Assembly (NCBI GenBank): GCA_030916555.1
Contig: JAUPWK010000088.1
Span: 1-7,447, forward strand
Direction of reading: 5' to 3'
Length of the DNA: 7,447 nucleotides
DNA from: Patescibacteria group bacterium
GTDB taxonomy: Bacteria > Patescibacteriota > Patescibacteriia > UBA9934
Shown here: positions 4,800-7,447 of the stretch, piece after piece
Layout: each line of letters begins with the position of its first letter
How positions within the stretch are numbered: the stretch's first letter is position 1
Translations under genes and position numbers: made by a program
Notes under the pieces: model-generated
What the model saw: only the letters and a program-made list of their open reading frames with translations
What the model was told of the DNA's origin: nothing
Database searches by the model: none

Positions 4800-6092
4800 T
4801 TATTTTAAAACGTCCCTGACGCTCTTGATCTCTTTTGGCGTTAAGAAAGTTTTCATGCCGAGTCTCTCGGCCTCCTTGAGGCGACGTTCCAGGAAGGGAA
4901 CTGAACGCACTTCGCCACCCAAGCCAAGCTCTCCAATTACTACCGCGTCCGCAGGCAGAGGTTTGTTCTCAACGGCAGATATAACGGCTGCCGCCACGGC
5001 GAGGTCTGCGGCGTGTTCTGTGACGCGCATGCCCCCAACCACGTTCACAAATACGTCTTGGTCGTAAACTTTGACGCCTGCACGTTTACTAATGATGGCA
5101 AGTAGCATTTGTAATCGGCCAGCATCAAAACCACTCGTTCTACGTACCGGATTTGGGAAAAAGGTTTTATCAACCAAGGCCTGAATTTCCACCAAGAAAG
5201 GCCTGCTACCTTCCATGATGCAGGTGACGACTGAGCCAGGACCAGCGACGCGTTCTTTAAGAAATCTGGCTGACGGATTTTCTACGGCCACCAAGCCTTT
5301 CTCTGTCATTTCAAATACGCCAACCTCTTCCGTACTCCCAAATCTATGCTTATTGGCTCTTAGAATGCGGTAGGCTGATTCCGAGTCGCCTTCAAGCGTG
5401 AGGACGGTATCCACCAAGTGTTCAAGCGTCTTTGGACCGGCAACGCTGCCTTCTTTTGTGACCTGACCAATGATGAGTACGGGGATACCAGAGGTTTTGG
5501 CATAGCCAATGAGTTCAGAGGTGGCGGCGCGGACAGCGGTGGGTGTACCCGGGAAGGCATCGGCCTCTGAAGTCATCATGGTCTGAATGGAATCAACTAT
5601 GACGATGCTTGGATTTAAACCATGAGCCGCAGAGATAATGGCGGGAACATCGACTGAGTTTGAAAATGCAATCTGCTTAGGTTCAATTCCAAGTCGTTCA
5701 AAACGTAAGCGGACCTGACCTTCGGATTCTTCACCGGAAGCATAATACGCCACCTTGCCCGCATTTTGGCGGGGGAAGGTGTCTGCCATTTGAGCGACGA
5801 GGGTTGATTTTCCAATGCCCGGTTCGCCGGCCAAGAGCGTGACTGATCCAGGTACTAAACCGCCACCCAAGACGCGGTCTAACTCTGAAATATCTGTAGG
5901 CACGTGTTTGGCTTGGACTGCAGTGGCGGTGGCAAGGGGGAGTACGGGTGCGGCTTTGGCGGACGATTTCTTTTTGGAATTGAAAGACGGCGCTTGTCCG
6001 CCGTCCTCCAAAATCGTTCCCCATTGTCCGCACTCCGTACAGCGCCCAGTCCATTTAGGATACTGGGTATCGCAGTGGGAGCAAGAAAACAT
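4800..6092 (-). CDS. radA: DNA repair protein RadA (Sms)
   Basis: The protein has 430 residues. It opens with a C4 zinc finger (C4, C7, C18, C21) carrying the usual YPKWTGRC signature. The RecA-like ATPase core has Walker A GEPGIGKST (89-97), the ASGEES segment (118-123) and Walker B IVIVDS (163-168). The RadA signature usually written KNRFG reads KHRFG here (248-252). A Lon-protease-like domain follows from about 340, including GRLQMLLAIISKR, ADLAVAAAV and GELGLGGEVR. RadA is a hexameric helicase that drives branch migration of RecA-made D-loops in repair and transformation. Start choice: an upstream extension is open, but the ATG at 6092 puts the zinc finger at residue 4, as in the family. 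It starts 5 nt after the previous gene's stop, so translational coupling is likely; there is no Shine-Dalgarno sequence. Confidence 0.97.
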   Translation of the reverse strand: MFSCSHCDTQYPKWTGRCTECGQWGTILEDGGQAPSFNSKKKSSAKAAPVLPLATATAVQAKHVPTDISELDRVLGGGLVPGSVTLLAGEPGIGKSTLVAQMADTFPRQNAGKVAYYASGEESEGQVRLRFERLGIEPKQIAFSNSVDVPAIISAAHGLNPSIVIVDSIQTMMTSEADAFPGTPTAVRAATSELIGYAKTSGIPVLIIGQVTKEGSVAGPKTLEHLVDTVLTLEGDSESAYRILRANKHRFGSTEEVGVFEMTEKGLVAVENPSARFLKERVAGPGSVVTCIMEGSRPFLVEIQALVDKTFFPNPVRRTSGFDAGRLQMLLAIISKRAGVKVYDQDVFVNVVGGMRVTEHAADLAVAAAVISAVENKPLPADAVVIGELGLGGEVRSVPFLERRLKEAERLGMKTFLTPKEIKSVRDVLK

Positions 6093-6097
6093 AGGTT

Positions 6098-7447
6098 TTA
6101 TTTCAAACAGGAGAGAATGTTGCTTGTCCCGGATGTCATGGAAATGTGGACATGTGGTCCGGTGGTACTTCCGGATTGAGCGATCGGTTGACACTGACAG
6201 TCTCCACCAGTTTCTGGATCTGTACAAGAGGTTCCACTTGCATTGCATCGTGTTACCCAGTCGTTAGGCACATCTCCACCACCCGTGCAGCAGCGACCTC
6301 CCAGATGTCCAATGACCTGACCTTGAACTACTTGTCCTGGAGCATATTCGCCTTCACCGTTAAGGAAGTCTTTGGCGTGACAGATGGTAATTAATTCGCC
6401 AGTTGAGGCCTTGAGATATATACGATTACCGCATGGATTTTTCGTATCTTTCTGCTCTTCATACGTCACTGTTCCGCTGAATGGTGCAAGAATGTCCGAT
6501 CCCCAGTCTGCGGCCCAGTCAAGATTTCTCACTTTTGTAAAATCACCAGTTGATATGCCCTTACCCCAGTGGTGATTACCTTGATTTGGAAGTTTTCCGG
6601 TTGGAGAGGCGATACCTTCAGGAATTTTACAAGTGCCAGCTTGTGTTTTTGATTTCTTAACAAGATCAAGATAGGGGGACGATAAATTTTCCCATGTTCC
6701 GGTAACTCCAATTGTTCCGCTGCCTTCAAGGCCGGCGGTATCATTCCTGAGTGTAAGGTCTTGAACTCTTTCAATCGAAAGCGAATTGAACCTCGTAGTT
6801 GATGGATTGAATATGAAGGCAATATTGTAGCCAAGGAGAAGTAGGATGATCCCTACTACGGCATTGTTAATACGTTTCTTGGCATTATCTACCTGCTTAG
6901 AGTCTCCTCGAGCTGTCGCGTATTGTAATCCAGCAATCATGAGCATGGTTACCGCAATCAAAGAAGCGGCACCAAGCAAGTATGTGTAAACTGCATTGAC
7001 GTAAGTTCCAAGGAGGTTGCTGTGCTGGATGCCGTTAGCGTCTGTAGTAATTTCTGCCGCCGACCATTTTGGAGTCCCAAATAAACCACCGGGGATAATT
7101 TCATATCCCAGTCCGGGGATCTCGACGTTTAGTCTTGGGAATAAGGCCTCATCCACTACTTTTATGTTTTGTGTACCCCCATCTTCGGTGGCTAATTGCT
7201 CGCATGTAAACGTTGAGGTAATTCCGGTTCCGTCTGGAGAGGCGCTATTGAATGTGACGAGACAAGCATCGTGACAGTCTTCAGCTGTGGTAACTGTTGT
7301 AATGTCAGGCGGCATGCCATCGATTCCGGTCTGATAAATACCGATGATGTTGTTCGGATAGGGTGCTGTGCAGTGACAATTGTATTGAAGGCAGTCTGCA
7401 GTCTCACCATTATCAATCACGCCCTGTCCGGCTCCGCCGGCATCGGC
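6098..7447 (-). CDS. Envelope protein: T4SS pilin-like membrane module fused to an M23 (LytM) peptidase domain, 5' end outside the window
   Basis: There are 449 visible residues and the reading frame is open to the window edge; the GTG at 7420 is not needed as the start. Numbering from the edge, a cysteine-rich extracellular region is followed by PGLGYEIIPGG and two helices at about 154-175 and 195-214. They are joined by the short polar loop ARGDSKQVDNAKKRI. This two-helix layout fits TrbC/VirB2-like (T4SS_pilin) proteins common in Patescibacteria. From about 290 to 440 lies an M23 domain: D310, H357 in ICHAK, and the terminal GPHVHI motif with H432 and H434. The first zinc ligand His expected four residues before D310 is Val306, so activity is uncertain. 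A six-cysteine insertion at about 385-420 precedes GPHVHI. M23 enzymes cut peptidoglycan cross-bridges. It is probably co-transcribed with radA. Confidence 0.85.
   Translation of the reverse strand, partial: ADAGGAGQGVIDNGETADCLQYNCHCTAPYPNNIIGIYQTGIDGMPPDITTVTTAEDCHDACLVTFNSASPDGTGITSTFTCEQLATEDGGTQNIKVVDEALFPRLNVEIPGLGYEIIPGGLFGTPKWSAAEITTDANGIQHSNLLGTYVNAVYTYLLGAASLIAVTMLMIAGLQYATARGDSKQVDNAKKRINNAVVGIILLLLGYNIAFIFNPSTTRFNSLSIERVQDLTLRNDTAGLEGSGTIGVTGTWENLSSPYLDLVKKSKTQAGTCKIPEGIASPTGKLPNQGNHHWGKGISTGDFTKVRNLDWAADWGSDILAPFSGTVTYEEQKDTKNPCGNRIYLKASTGELITICHAKDFLNGEGEYAPGQVVQGQVIGHLGGRCCTGGGDVPNDWVTRCNASGTSCTDPETGGDCQCQPIAQSGSTTGPHVHISMTSGTSNILSCLK

Noticed and set aside
6093..6248. N-terminal extension of RadA by 52 residues
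   Set aside because: The extension overlaps the end of the M23 domain coding region and puts the zinc finger far from the N-terminus; the ATG at 6092 matches the family.
5815..6267. Plus-strand frame of 150 codons antisense to radA
   Set aside because: It is fully antisense to the conserved RadA N-terminus, with no recognisable domain and no promoter.

Overview
The window looks like chromosomal DNA of a Patescibacteria/CPR bacterium with moderate GC and the standard code (no in-frame TGA is needed; stops are TAA and TAG). Three things suggest this. There is a cysteine-rich exported protein with a two-helix type IV secretion pilin-like module typical of that group. A small membrane protein of a kind common there is present. 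The genes are closely packed, have extended -10 promoters, and lack clear Shine-Dalgarno sites. The lineage is an inference; there is no rRNA or marker phylogeny in the window.

Layout: positions 1-268 hold two copies (A, cut by the window edge, and B) of a roughly 125-nt hairpin-forming repeat. tRNA-Ser(GCU) follows on the minus strand at 269-358. A divergent promoter region leads into a two-helix membrane protein at 467-982. A third repeat copy (C, 1038-1163) directly precedes tRNA-Arg(GCG) at 1168-1244, which ends in a good terminator. Then come a single-domain bacteriohemerythrin (1316-1729) with a strong terminator, a Nudix hydrolase (1793-2251) and full-length recG (2330-4405). The 394-bp gap between the convergent recG and radA (4406-4799) is almost entirely palindromic DNA, including a 153-nt imperfect hairpin. 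On the minus strand radA (4800-6092) lies 5 bp downstream of a 5'-truncated gene (6098-7447) that joins a pilin-like membrane module to an M23 (LytM) peptidase domain.

How the genes relate: RecG and RadA both act on branched recombination intermediates and are transcribed toward each other. The pilin/M23 protein is a cell-envelope protein and is probably co-transcribed with radA. Hemerythrin and Nudix are single-gene units with their own promoters and look like stress or housekeeping genes.

The main finding is the hairpin repeat. Three copies keep the same fold, with compensatory base changes in the stems, and keep the same unpaired internal loop. The two copies whose outer end is visible stop 2 and 4 nt from the mature ends of tRNA genes, one at a tRNA 3' end and one at a 5' end. 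This looks like a structured, tRNA-associated repeat family, with no transposase in the window. A second, unrelated palindrome cluster fills the recG/radA gap.
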